Origin: CAZUVM01 sp964623885 | GTDB taxonomy: Bacteria; Verrucomicrobiota; Verrucomicrobiia; Limisphaerales; UBA8199 | Assembly: GCA_964623885.1 (NCBI GenBank) | Contig: CAZUVM010000072.1 | Coordinates: 1-60,685 of the forward strand | Direction of reading: 5' to 3' | Length of the DNA: 60,685 nt | Shown here: positions 27,356 through 36,101 of the stretch, one piece after another | Numbering within the stretch: the stretch's first letter is position 1 | Layout of the letters: every line of letters begins with the position of its first letter | The notes under the pieces: model-generated | Seen by the model: only the letters and a program-made list of their open reading frames with translations | The model's database searches: none | Told to the model about the DNA's origin: nothing | Position numbers and translations under genes: made by a program

Positions 27356-27859
27356 TTATATTTTCGTGGTGCGTTTCCGCATCGTTTGTTCCCGACCGGG
27401 GATCCGGCAGCCGCGGGCCGCAGGAGGCTGGGGCGCCTCTTCCCGAGCGATGCGCACCGGGACTCCGCCCTCATTGTTCTCACCCGTGGAGAGCCATTGG
27501 AGACCGTCTTCAAATTCAGTGAACGCCTGGACGTTGATTCCCTTGATTCGACCGATAAAAGTGAAGGTCCTCACCCCGCCATAAGCATCGTCCCGATAAA
27601 GCACGGCGAGGCGTTGCTCCCGCGAAAGACCAGCCTCGTGAAAGGCGGAAACCAGTTCCGCCAGTTGCTTGGGGCTGAATTGCGCTTTGGGCAACTTAGG
27701 CAGATGTCTTAAATCGAGCAGCGCGCGATCAAGCCCGCGTTTGCGGCAGGCCTCGCCCAGTGATCGCAAGGCTTGTTTGCTCGCCTCGAAGTCCAGCCGG
27801 GCGCGAGCGTCCAGGCGGACGAACTCACTGGCGCGAACCACTTGTAATTCGATCGGCAT
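27356..27859 (-). CDS. Conserved hypothetical protein, STAS/SpoIIAA-like fold suspected
   Basis: 167 aa cytoplasmic protein, not firmly recognised. The first 120 residues alternate strands and helices in the pattern of a SpoIIAA/STAS-like domain: EFVRLDARARLDFEASKQALRSLGEACRKRGLDRALLDLRHL, then REQRLAVLYRDDAYGGVRTFTFIGRIKGINVQAF and FEDGLQWLS, which resembles the anti-sigma-like 'mood'-type regulators. The tail is basic and low complexity. It sits within the signalling island, directly before the small exported protein. The fold is inferred from pattern only. Confidence 0.65.
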   Translation of the reverse strand: MPIELQVVRASEFVRLDARARLDFEASKQALRSLGEACRKRGLDRALLDLRHLPKLPKAQFSPKQLAELVSAFHEAGLSREQRLAVLYRDDAYGGVRTFTFIGRIKGINVQAFTEFEDGLQWLSTGENNEGGVPVRIAREEAPQPPAARGCRIPGREQTMRKRTTKI

Positions 27860-28094
27860 GGTTCAACTCCAGTTCAAAGCGCTTCCCCCCGGCCTCGAGC
27901 CGGGACTCTGCTTTCGAATGCGACACCAGCAGCCGCAGGTTGGGAACGTTCATACCCAAATGTGAGCCGCGCGTTCGAACGAAAGGGGCTCGCGGTCCCA
28001 GTGACTTAATTGCGAGCGCCCTCGGAAATTCCGATTCAATCTTAGTGCGCTCGCCCTAAGCTGTCTAGAAGTATCTTGATTATCGCAGCAGCAC

Positions 28095-29978
28095 TTAGCG
28101 TCCGGCGGCCAATTCATCCTTTTGGCGCCGGTGCGGTATGCCCAGTTTTTGCATCCGCGAGTAAAGGGTGCTCGGCTGCAAATCCAATCGCACCGCCGCG
28201 CCATGGGGCCCCTTAATCCTCCAACCGGTGCTTTCGAGCGTCTTCAAGATGTGCTCCCGCTCCGCCTCCGCCAGGGTCACCGGTTTGGCCTCGCGGACTG
28301 GCGCGTCGCCGAGCGCGGTGAGTTTCAGCGTATCCGTCGTGCTGAGAATCACACTATGCTCGATCACATTGCGCAGTTCGCGGATGTTCCCCTGCCAGGC
28401 GTATGCCTGCAGAATCTCCATCGATTTGCGGGGGAGCTTGGTGATCTTTTTGCCCATTCGCTTGGAAAACTCTTCCATGAATGCAAACACCAGCAACGGG
28501 ATGTCCTCCGCTCGCTCGCGCAATGGCGGAACGTCGATCGGAAACACTTTAAGGCGATAATAGAGATCCTCCCGGAATCGGCCTTTGCGCACTTCCTCAG
28601 CCAGATCGCGGTTGGTAGCCGCGATCACCCGCACATCGACTTTGTGGGTTTTGGGGCTGCCTAGTCGCTGAAACTCGCCTTGCTGTAAGACGCGCAGCAG
28701 TTTGGCCTGGACTTCCATTGAGAGCTCGCCGACTTCATCGAGGAAAATCGTAGAGCCATTAGCGACTTCGAAGCGTCCCACTTGGCTGGTGAGGGCGCCC
28801 GTATAGGCGCCCCGTTCACGGCCAAACAACTCGCTCTCGACCAGCGCCGAGGGTAACGCCGCGCAATTGACCAGGACCATGACGTGATCTTTGCGCGTGC
28901 TCAGTCGATGGATTTCTTGGGCTATCAGTTCCTTGCCGGTGCCGGTCTCGCCGCTAATCAGAACGGAGCACTCTGCCGGCGCGACCTGTTCCGCCTGGTG
29001 CAGGACCCGTTTGATGCCGGCGCTGCGACCCATAATCTCACCATGGAGATGGTTGACCTTCATTTCCGCTTTCAGGTAATCGCTTTCGACCTGTAGCCGG
29101 TCTTTCAATTGTTTGATTTCCTCATAGGATTTGGCCAGCGCATCCTCGGCGTTCTTTCGCTCGGTAGCCATTTCTACAACTTCCTTGATGGAAGCGCGCA
29201 GTGCGTGGTCCGCCAGTTTACGGGCCGTGACGTTGGCGAAAACTTCCGCGACCAATTGCAGCCTCTTGATGAGTGGCTCCGGCCAGGTTCGCTCCCGTTG
29301 GAGCATGTCGAAGCTCAAAACGCCGAATACATCACCATTGACGAGGAACGGGATGGCGACGCCCGACCGAGTGCCGTTTTGAGTGAGCGCTTGCCGATCC
29401 TTTTCCGCCCCCTCAGGCAATTCCCCAATCTTCGAAAATTGGATGGTGCGGCCCCGCAACGCCTGTGCGGTCATCCAGGGCAGGCATTCTCTGGACTCGG
29501 TGCCCAGGGGCACGGCCCGAATCAGCTCGGCTCGTCTCAGAGTTTCTGCGCACTTGGCGCCCTTCACCCCGGGGCTCGCCGTATCGGCTTTGGTCGGCAG
29601 GCATTGATGGGTCAGCTTGAAAGAGCCGCCGTCCGCGCCGGAGCGGCTCCACAATTGACCCCGTTCAAGCTGTAAAAAGGCGCAAACTCGATGTAGCGCA
29701 TGCTCGATTTCGCGATCCACTTCGCCCGTGGGCAGGTTGACAAATCGGGCGAGAGTCTCAACGAGCAGGCCTTCGAATTCGTAGAGTTGAGAGGACTGGC
29801 ACTCCGGAGAGTTCTCATATGGCAAAGCTTCGTTAGCACGCCGTTCAAATACGATGGGCAAACGACGCGCCTCAGGGTGACCGTTGGTTCCGTGCTCTGG
29901 TTTTGGTTCCAAAGAACGATGGTCCCAGATTGGTATAAGCTGCTCGTGTCCGTTCGGATGCGATGGTTCAAGGTTCAT
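28095..29978 (-). CDS. Sigma-54-dependent transcriptional activator (GAF-AAA+-Fis)
   Basis: Enhancer-binding protein (627 aa). A GAF sensor domain spans about 70-255 (VDREIEHALHRVCAFLQLERGQLW, AIPFLVNGDVFGVLSFDM), followed by a coiled coil (to about 305). The AAA+ domain has Walker A GETGTGKE, the sigma-54 contact loop as GAYTGA (Tyr replaces Phe of GAFTGA), Walker B FLDEVGEL and the REDLYYRLKVFPI sensor. The C-terminal Fis-type helix-turn-helix is GAAVRLDLQPSTLYSRMQKLGI. The layout matches FhlA/NorR-like regulators. It follows a stand-alone receiver gene by 58 bp on the same strand. Confidence 0.93.
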   Translation of the reverse strand: MNLEPSHPNGHEQLIPIWDHRSLEPKPEHGTNGHPEARRLPIVFERRANEALPYENSPECQSSQLYEFEGLLVETLARFVNLPTGEVDREIEHALHRVCAFLQLERGQLWSRSGADGGSFKLTHQCLPTKADTASPGVKGAKCAETLRRAELIRAVPLGTESRECLPWMTAQALRGRTIQFSKIGELPEGAEKDRQALTQNGTRSGVAIPFLVNGDVFGVLSFDMLQRERTWPEPLIKRLQLVAEVFANVTARKLADHALRASIKEVVEMATERKNAEDALAKSYEEIKQLKDRLQVESDYLKAEMKVNHLHGEIMGRSAGIKRVLHQAEQVAPAECSVLISGETGTGKELIAQEIHRLSTRKDHVMVLVNCAALPSALVESELFGRERGAYTGALTSQVGRFEVANGSTIFLDEVGELSMEVQAKLLRVLQQGEFQRLGSPKTHKVDVRVIAATNRDLAEEVRKGRFREDLYYRLKVFPIDVPPLRERAEDIPLLVFAFMEEFSKRMGKKITKLPRKSMEILQAYAWQGNIRELRNVIEHSVILSTTDTLKLTALGDAPVREAKPVTLAEAEREHILKTLESTGWRIKGPHGAAVRLDLQPSTLYSRMQKLGIPHRRQKDELAAGR

Positions 29979-30036
29979 AATGGTGTAGTGAGTTGAAGTG
30001 TTCGATTTAAATTGAGCTTTTCCGCATGACGTCCAT

Positions 30037-30390
30037 TTAGCCGGAACGAGTGGCGGTTAACGCGGCGGGCAGTTCGGTCAGATCTTCTTTCAACAAAAAT
30101 CCCTTGGCGCCCGCTTCACGGGCCCGTTCCCGAAGTTTCGGATTATTGTGCTGAGTGACGACGACAACTCGCGAATCCGGGAACCGGGAAGTGATAAGCC
30201 GGGTGGCGGTCACGCCGTCCAGGCCGTCCATCATCACGTCCATGACGGCCCAGTCCGGCCGCTCGGCTTCATATACGGCGACTGCTTCACGGCCGTCGGC
30301 GCACTCCACGAATTCGCTGGCGACGTCCGTCAATACGGTTCTTATAAATGCCCGGATTTCGGCGCTGTCATCGACGATCATTACTTTCAT
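30037..30390 (-). CDS. Stand-alone response regulator receiver
   Basis: CheY-like single-domain receiver (117 aa): acidic pair in VMIVDDSAEIR, phospho-acceptor Asp in WAVMDVMMDGLDG, conserved Thr/Ser region VVVVTQHNN and Lys in GFLLKED. There is no output domain. It precedes the sigma-54 activator gene by 58 bp in the same direction, so it may be part of a phosphorelay that controls that activator or interact with it directly. The 254 bp upstream contain the CCCTA/TAGGG cluster. Confidence 0.88.
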   Translation of the reverse strand: MKVMIVDDSAEIRAFIRTVLTDVASEFVECADGREAVAVYEAERPDWAVMDVMMDGLDGVTATRLITSRFPDSRVVVVTQHNNPKLRERAREAGAKGFLLKEDLTELPAALTATRSG

Positions 30391-30540
30391 AGCTTTTCGG
30401 ATTGAGCAAAACCGAGGACGATTTCATCACGAACCTGAGTCAAAAAGGAATCGAGACGAGCGCGGAAAGTTTTTACCGGGAGACCGCAAACGATCTACGT
30501 GGTCGCACGGAGGCGGTCTGAATAAGTTTTATTTAGAGAT

Positions 30541-30587
30541 CGTCCCCAATGCCCTACGACTGTAGGGGACGACGTTAGGGTCCCTAA
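30541..30587. promoter_or_regulatory. Cluster of CCCTA/TAGGG half-sites, candidate NarL-family operator
   Basis: Four half-sites lie within 36 bp: CCCTAC (30552-30557), GTAGGG (30562-30567), TTAGGG (30575-30580) and CCCTAA (30582-30587). The last two form TTAGGG-T-CCCTAA. An outer CGTCCCC (30541-30547) pairs with GGGGACG (30565-30571). It lies 160-200 bp upstream of the receiver gene at 30390. Some NarL-type regulators bind TAGGG/CCCTA repeats; the link to the adjacent NarL-type regulator is inference. Confidence 0.45.
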
Positions 30588-30644
30588 TTCGGATCAGAGA
30601 CTCCTCACGTTGTCTCCTGCATTTTGGGACAGGCTGAAATCAAA

Positions 30645-31298
30645 TTAAAGCTCGGATCTATGCTCGATGGCAAACTGCAGCAGCTTGTGCACTCCCTGAA
30701 GTTCCAGCTTCTGGCAAATGTTCGAGCGGTGCGTTTCCACCGTGCGATGGCTGATGAACAGCTCGCTCGCAATCTCCTTGTTGGTTTTGTTCTCAGCAAC
30801 AAAATGCAAGATCCGGCGTTCGGTTGCCGTCAAAGCTGCCAGCCCGGTTTTCTCCTGCTTCAGCGCCGACACCCGTTGCTGGCGGCGCACCAGCCAGCCT
30901 GAGATGGACGGGCTCAGGAAAAATGATCCCGCCGCGACCGCTTTCAAGCCGAGCAGCACCAATTCGAGCGCATCATCCTTCAACATATAACCGTGGGCTC
31001 CGGCATCCATGGCCGCGTTGAACGTGGCTTCCTCGCCATGCATCGTGAGCATCAGGCAGGCAGGGCCGGGCCTCAGTCCTTGCAGCGCCTTGACCAATTC
31101 CAGCCCGCCGCGCTGTGGCAAGTGGACATCGACAATGGCTACGGCCGGCTTGGTTTTAGCAATCTCCGAGAACGCTGTCGCATCATCTCCGGCCTCGCCC
31201 AGCACTTCAAACGACGCGTCGGCCTGGATCATCTGCCGGAGTCCGTGTCGAAACACCGGGTGGTCATCGACGATGTAGACTTTGGTGCGTTGCGCCAT
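30645..31298 (-). CDS. NarL-type response regulator (receiver + LuxR HTH)
   Basis: Response regulator (217 aa): receiver with VYIVDDHPVFRHGLRQMI, phospho-acceptor Asp in VAIVDVHLPQRGG and Lys in GYMLKDDA; LuxR-type HTH (LTATERRILHFVAENKTNKEIASELFISHRTVETHRSNICQKL). It starts 3 bp after the stop of the propeller kinase at 31302, hence the cognate partner. It may also accept phosphate from the kinase at 22182, whose transmitter is closely related. Confidence 0.93.
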   Translation of the reverse strand: MAQRTKVYIVDDHPVFRHGLRQMIQADASFEVLGEAGDDATAFSEIAKTKPAVAIVDVHLPQRGGLELVKALQGLRPGPACLMLTMHGEEATFNAAMDAGAHGYMLKDDALELVLLGLKAVAAGSFFLSPSISGWLVRRQQRVSALKQEKTGLAALTATERRILHFVAENKTNKEIASELFISHRTVETHRSNICQKLELQGVHKLLQFAIEHRSEL

Positions 31299-31301
31299 AA
31301 A

Positions 31302-34300
31302 TCAATGACCGTTTCTGCTTAACGGAACGTTCAAAGTCAGTCGGGTGCCCTTGCCGAGAACCGACTGCCATTCGATTATGCCGCCCAGCGCCTTGGCCCG
31401 TTCCCGCATTCCGGTTAAACCGAAACTTGGTTTGAAATTCCCCTGCTCCAAACGTTCCACGTCGAACCCGGTGCCGTTGTCGAAGATCGACATGGTTATT
31501 CCCGGCGACTCCCGCTTGATGCCGACGATAACCTCCGACGCCGCTGCGTGCTTCATCACATTATTGAGCCCTTCCTGCAGGATGCGATACATCTGAATCT
31601 CCATTTCCGGCGGCAGTAAGCCGTCGACATTCTGGAGTTCTGTTTGGATCTTTGTCGTCGTCGTTTCCGCAACTTGCTCGACCATCCATTCGACCGCCCT
31701 GGTGAAGCCCACTTGCTCGAGCGCGCTGGGGCGAAGGGCGTGAGAAATGGCGCGCACCTCGGCAATCGCGCTGGTCGTGTGGGTGGAGATTTGGGCCAAT
31801 TCCTGCGCCACGTGCGGCGGGTGATTGGCATTGGAGGCCAGCAGCTTTAACCGGTTCTTGATCAAAAGCAGATCCTGTCCCAAGCCGTCATGCAGTTCGG
31901 AAGCAACGCGTTTGCGCTCGTTCTCTTGTGAATGCATCAATTGGCGAGTGAATTCCTCTTGGGCCGCATGCCGGGCTTTCAGTTGGGCGGTACGTTGGAA
32001 GAACCAAAGGCATCCTGCACCGGTCAAAGCTGTGACCGCTGCGACTTTGAACCACCATGTTTGCCAGAGAAACGGTTGCACCAAAATCGCCAGGGTCGCG
32101 GCATTTTGACTCCAATCACCCCGGTCGCCAATGGCTGCAACCTTGAAGATATACTCGCCTGGTGGAATGGCGGGATAGTACGCCGACCTTCGGGCGCCGG
32201 CATTCACCCAGGACTTATCCAGCGGATCCAATCGAAAACGGAAGCGCGTCGTTCCACTGCCACGGAGGTTGGGCGCCGCAAAGCCCACTTCCAGGCGCCG
32301 AGAACCCGGAGGCAAAACCACCTTGGCAAACGGGCTGCGCGCCTGGCCGTCCACCTTGACGTCGTCGATAGCCACCGGCAGGGCAACGGAAACCGGATCC
32401 TGCCATTGCAACGGGTCGATCTCCACCAGTCCGGCTGCCGTTGGAAAGAGCAAGCGTCCGGATCTCGTTTTGACGGCCGTCGGCGAATGTCCGCCGCTGC
32501 ATTGTTCGCTGATCATGCCCTCATCACGTCCCAGGAGGACCGCGTGCACGGAGGAAATTTTGCCGTCTGCCAGTTCGTCGAGTTCACCCCGATCCAGCCG
32601 CATGATCCCGTGATTGCAGCCGAGCCACAGATGACCATAGTCGTCAGAGAGAATCTGTGAAATGACATCGTCAGACAGTCCCTCACGCATCGTGATATTC
32701 ACAATCCGTCCATCCCTTAAGCGCGCCAATCCTCCGCCCAACGTCCCAATCCAAAGTGTGCCATCCGCTTCGCGGAGCAGACTGCGGATGTTCGCCGAGA
32801 GCAAACCCTCGCCGGTGCCCCACATTCGTATTTTACCGCGTTCCCAACGGTACAGCCCGCCGATGGTTCCGATCCAAAGGGTATCGGGTGCTTCGCGCGC
32901 CAGGCTGGTAATCCCGGCGCCGAAAGTTCCGTTGGTAGCTACGGTCTCTGCTTTGCCTGCAACCACCTTCAGCAGCGTGGAGAAATAAGTGCCCAGCCAG
33001 AGTGCGTCACCATCCTCGCACATGGCGCGAATGGCTTCGTTCAGGACCGGGTGTTTCACGAAAGCTTGAGTCGGCTGGCCTTCGCGGAAACGGCACAAAG
33101 AAGATTCGCCGCCCACCCAGACGCTCCCATCAGCGGTTGCCAAACTCGTGTAACAGGTCCGTGTGCTGCCAAACACGGGATCTTCGACCTTGTTGAATCG
33201 GTCATCTCGCAAGCGGTAAACTCCCCCCACTTGGCTGGTAACCCAGACCGAGCCGAGCTTATCTTCCGCAACCGACACTACCAGGTGATTTAAACCTTCC
33301 GTTTCACCCCAGGCGCGCACTCTTCTCGGCAGGATTCGATCCAATCCGCCTGTCTCTGTGCCCACCCAGACCGAACCATCGCGAGCAGTCAAGAGCGTGC
33401 GGATGTCGTCGTTCGGTTGGCTGCACACTTGTGCTTTAAATTCATTCCCGTCGAACGACAACAGGCCCATGTGCCTGACTCCGACCCAGATCCCGCCGCT
33501 TTTCAATTGCGCAAAACTCTCAACGCTTCGGGGCGGAAGGCCATTGGTCGCGGCATAGCGCTTCCACACACCACTGTGGAGTTGCCATACGCTTCCTTCG
33601 CTGCCTGCCCAGATGTTCCTTTCGCCATCCTCAAAAAGAGTGTAGGCTCTTGTTGGATGCGGTGAAGTGTCTTGCAACGGGAAAAAACGGCCGTTGATCC
33701 CTTGATAGATATTCTCCAGGAGCACCGAAACCCATAGCACCCCTTTGGAGTCTTGCATTATGGCTCGGATGTGCCGTTGGGGTAGGCCTTCCGCCAAGCT
33801 TATTTTCCTGAAGACCCCATTCGTGAAGTTCACCAATCCTTCCCCGGTGCCGATCCAAAGGCTCCCGTTGCGGTCGGCCGCCAGCGCTTCAATCGTTGAA
33901 GCGGGCAACCCGTTGCTCCTGTTGTAAGTGATAAATCTCCCTTGGTCCCACCGGCTTAATCCACCACCGTGCGTTCCCACCCAAAGCACGCCATCCCGAT
34001 CCTCGACTAAAGTCGAAATGTCCACGGAACCAAGCCCATCTTCCAACCCGTACGTTCGGAATCGCGCGCCATCAAATCGGGCCAACCCGCCTCCCGTTCC
34101 GATCCAAAGAAAGCCATCTCGCGTTTGGAGTATCGCGTACACGGTGTTTTGCGGAAGACCGTCCTTGGTTTGCCAATTCCGCACCACCCAATCAGCGGGA
34201 TTAACGGGTGTATTGGTTTGACCAAATGCGGCGCCACAAGCGACCAGCCCAAGTACGCAAAGGGCCTGTCCCGCTTCAGCCACCTTCCAGATTCTCAGCA

Positions 34301-34325
34301 CCGAATTCACAACCCACCAAACCAA
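31302..34325 (-). CDS. Propeller-Y_Y_Y sensor histidine kinase (HisKA_3)
   Basis: Large membrane sensor kinase (1007 aa). After a leader (ALCVLGLVACGAAFG) come 12-14 'LWIGT'-type propeller repeats (about 45-640; LWIGTGGGLARFD, LWVGTHGGGLSRWD, LWIGTLGGGLARL), enough for two seven-bladed propellers, then a Y_Y_Y domain (about 680-765), one membrane helix (FKVAAVTALTGAGCLWFF) and a HisKA_3/HATPase transmitter with His812 in SELHDGLGQDLLLIKNRL. This is the periplasmic architecture of Bacteroidetes hybrid glycan sensors but without their built-in receiver and AraC domains; output goes to the NarL-type regulator 3 bp downstream. The first codon is TTG; in-frame GTG codons a few residues in are alternatives. 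Confidence 0.92.
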   Translation of the reverse strand: MVWWVVNSVLRIWKVAEAGQALCVLGLVACGAAFGQTNTPVNPADWVVRNWQTKDGLPQNTVYAILQTRDGFLWIGTGGGLARFDGARFRTYGLEDGLGSVDISTLVEDRDGVLWVGTHGGGLSRWDQGRFITYNRSNGLPASTIEALAADRNGSLWIGTGEGLVNFTNGVFRKISLAEGLPQRHIRAIMQDSKGVLWVSVLLENIYQGINGRFFPLQDTSPHPTRAYTLFEDGERNIWAGSEGSVWQLHSGVWKRYAATNGLPPRSVESFAQLKSGGIWVGVRHMGLLSFDGNEFKAQVCSQPNDDIRTLLTARDGSVWVGTETGGLDRILPRRVRAWGETEGLNHLVVSVAEDKLGSVWVTSQVGGVYRLRDDRFNKVEDPVFGSTRTCYTSLATADGSVWVGGESSLCRFREGQPTQAFVKHPVLNEAIRAMCEDGDALWLGTYFSTLLKVVAGKAETVATNGTFGAGITSLAREAPDTLWIGTIGGLYRWERGKIRMWGTGEGLLSANIRSLLREADGTLWIGTLGGGLARLRDGRIVNITMREGLSDDVISQILSDDYGHLWLGCNHGIMRLDRGELDELADGKISSVHAVLLGRDEGMISEQCSGGHSPTAVKTRSGRLLFPTAAGLVEIDPLQWQDPVSVALPVAIDDVKVDGQARSPFAKVVLPPGSRRLEVGFAAPNLRGSGTTRFRFRLDPLDKSWVNAGARRSAYYPAIPPGEYIFKVAAIGDRGDWSQNAATLAILVQPFLWQTWWFKVAAVTALTGAGCLWFFQRTAQLKARHAAQEEFTRQLMHSQENERKRVASELHDGLGQDLLLIKNRLKLLASNANHPPHVAQELAQISTHTTSAIAEVRAISHALRPSALEQVGFTRAVEWMVEQVAETTTTKIQTELQNVDGLLPPEMEIQMYRILQEGLNNVMKHAAASEVIVGIKRESPGITMSIFDNGTGFDVERLEQGNFKPSFGLTGMRERAKALGGIIEWQSVLGKGTRLTLNVPLSRNGH

Positions 34326-34576
34326 TCCAATGCGTTTTCGTCCAAAAGCAAACAGTCGATTGGCAGCCTGAAGGACGACAGTTGGACTTTCTTAAGGCGC
34401 CCACAGTCCATTCCGATCGTCACTTATGCGCATTCTGCGCTTCCGCTTAACAGGAAGCCCTCGCCCGCTTTGTCTTGAATGCGCTAAGTATGCCACTGCT
34501 TCAATTTCAACTGCAACAGCTAATTTCATTGCAGGTCGAGTCACGTTGGTCTTATTCTTGCTCAGACGTTTTTCCT

Positions 34577-34951
34577 ATGAAGCTTCCTGTCGGTTCCACC
34601 CTCGCCTTTGTCTTTGCCCTTGTTCTTTTTGTCGCCGGCTGCGTCTCGAAGAATTCGCAACAAGGTGTGGAGAACCGGTGGCGTGGCGAAAACGTGCAGG
34701 TTTTTAAAACCGGCGAGACCACCGAACACGACGTCCTGACTGCTCTGGGCCCGCCTTCGCAATTGATCAACCTCGGCAACCGGACAGTCCTCTACTATCT
34801 CCAGGAGCAGAAAAAGACCCGCAGCGCTATTCTCATCATCTATAACCAGACCCGGGAAAAGATTACTTACGACCGCGCCATCTTCTTCTTCGATCAGCAG
34901 GGAAAACTTACTGACTTCTCTACGAGCGATGAGCAAACCCCGAAGCAATGA
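34577..34951 (+). CDS. Small lipoprotein, SmpA/OmlA-like
   Basis: Lipoprotein of 124 aa from ATG 34577: signal MKLPVGSTLAFVFALVLFVAGC with lipobox VAGC. The mature part (VQVFKTGETTEHDVLTALGPPSQLINLGNRTVLYYLQEQ) resembles the SmpA/OmlA (BamE-like) fold, in which a G-x-T-xx-D-V-xx-xLGxPS turn precedes a beta-sheet. The next lipoprotein (35282-36076) has a similar motif (VGESHLRDVLQTVGPPSKI), so the two may be paralogues split by the MITE-like element at 35018. The frame is open upstream of 34577, but only this start gives a signal peptide. Confidence 0.78.
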   Translation: MKLPVGSTLAFVFALVLFVAGCVSKNSQQGVENRWRGENVQVFKTGETTEHDVLTALGPPSQLINLGNRTVLYYLQEQKKTRSAILIIYNQTREKITYDRAIFFFDQQGKLTDFSTSDEQTPKQ

Positions 34952-35007
34952 TGGGCCATTAGCGCTGGCCTCCGAACCTGCGAACACTTCTCTGCCCCTT
35001 CTTACTC

Positions 35008-35221
35008 TTACTCTTAAGCCGGAACGATGCAGTTATCTTTGGGGAGCGCGCCCGCCTCGGGCGCTACCAACCGGCGCCCCCGCCGGTTGGCTCGTACCGC
35101 CCCAAGCTCACCAAATAGTGAGTAGAAATGACGAAGCGGGAATGCGGTTGGCGAGGGCCCCAACCGCTGCGCCCGAGGCGGGCGCGCTCCCTTCAATTGA
35201 ATCGTTCCAGCTTACTCTTAA
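35008..35221. mobile_element. MITE-like element with terminal inverted repeats and 10-bp target duplication
   Basis: A 194 bp element (35018-35211) is flanked by the direct repeat TTACTCTTAA at 35008-35017 and 35212-35221. Its ends are inverted: GCCGGAACGAT at the left versus GCTGGAACGAT read from the right. Further in, a perfect 23 bp inverted repeat occupies 35042-35064 and 35169-35191. A nested hairpin has arms CCAACCGGCG (35067-35076) and CGCCGGTTGG (35081-35090). There is no coding capacity, so it would need a transposase in trans. Confidence 0.7.
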
Positions 35222-35281
35222 TCGTAATCATCGTAGTCCCAATCGTAATCGTAATCTCCCCATACTAATCGCACTCAGCAA

Positions 35282-36076
35282 ATGACGCTGCCCTGGCCAG
35301 CCACATTTCTCCAGATCCGGTTTGCTCCCCCCTTCCCATGGGGAAAAGGCTGGGGTGACGGTAATTTCCTCTGCTTGCCTTCGCCATGGTTCAAGCTCCT
35401 GCGCATTCAAGGCAATTCACTCCTCACGGATCACGGATCACGTTTCAGGGATCACGCATCACGCATCGCGTTTCTGGCTTCCCTCGTCCTTGCCGCGACC
35501 GGTTGTTCTCACCTCACCAGCGACATCGGCCGTCCGCTCCCGGATAAACCTGCTTCCCTTACCGTTGGCGAGAGCCATTTGCGCGACGTCCTGCAAACCG
35601 TGGGGCCGCCTTCAAAAATCTCCGCTGCCGCCGGCGGCTACGCCATGCTTTACGAATACAACGGAATTGACGAAAGGCAGTTGGGGCTCAACCTATCACT
35701 GCCGGTATTGCGCTGGTTCAAATTCGTAGGTGCCAAGTCCTGGCTGGATCACCGAACCTGGATGCTCACGTTCGACACCAACGACGTGCTCCGTGGTTGG
35801 GGCGAAGAACGTTGGACCAAAGTGCTCGGCACCGGCGGCGGTGCGCAGATTCTCGTGACCGTATCGAGCCTGGTGGATTCCTCGCAATTGCGCCGGCCCG
35901 CGCCGCAGCACGAGTGGGGCAAAGGCTGCCTTGTCCCGCTGCCCAAAGCCCTCAATTACGCTCAGAACCTGGACAATGGGTCGTTCGGTTTCGAGCAGAT
36001 CCTGGCTCCCACCGCCGTCGGCCAGCGCTCCCTGGAAATGACCCCCGCCCCGAAGAAGTTTCCGAAAAAGAAGTAG
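35282..36076 (+). CDS. Lipoprotein with SmpA-like motif
   Basis: Up to 264 aa. A lipoprotein signal is evident (SRIAFLASLVLAATGC, lipobox AATGC) only about 60 codons in; the upstream residues look like translated intergenic repeats, so the real start is probably a non-ATG codon near 35380-35460, although none stands out. The mature part has DKPASLTVGESHLRDVLQTVGPPSKI, AMLYEYNGID and WMLTFDTNDVLRGWGEERW, consistent with an envelope beta-protein. Related in motif to 34577-34951. Its TAG stop lies inside the GTAGCGC hairpin at 36073. Function unknown. Confidence 0.68.
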   Translation: MTLPWPATFLQIRFAPPFPWGKGWGDGNFLCLPSPWFKLLRIQGNSLLTDHGSRFRDHASRIAFLASLVLAATGCSHLTSDIGRPLPDKPASLTVGESHLRDVLQTVGPPSKISAAAGGYAMLYEYNGIDERQLGLNLSLPVLRWFKFVGAKSWLDHRTWMLTFDTNDVLRGWGEERWTKVLGTGGGAQILVTVSSLVDSSQLRRPAPQHEWGKGCLVPLPKALNYAQNLDNGSFGFEQILAPTAVGQRSLEMTPAPKKFPKKK

Positions 36077-36101
36077 CGCGGGCTTGGAGGTCTTGCGCTA
36101 C
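36073..36101. terminator. GTAGCGC hairpin spanning two convergent stop codons
   Basis: GTAGCGC (36073-36079) pairs with GCGCTAC (36095-36101). The plus gene's TAG (36074-36076) and the minus gene's stop (from 36098) both lie inside the stem. The repeat probably serves as a shared terminator and belongs to the same GTAGCGC family as 12728 and 51292. No T-run follows, so termination strength is uncertain. Confidence 0.5.

Noticed and set aside
35218..35275. aatcgtaatc imperfect repeats as a CRISPR or iteron array
   Set aside because: Units are too short, irregular and without spacers; they look like simple-sequence DNA.
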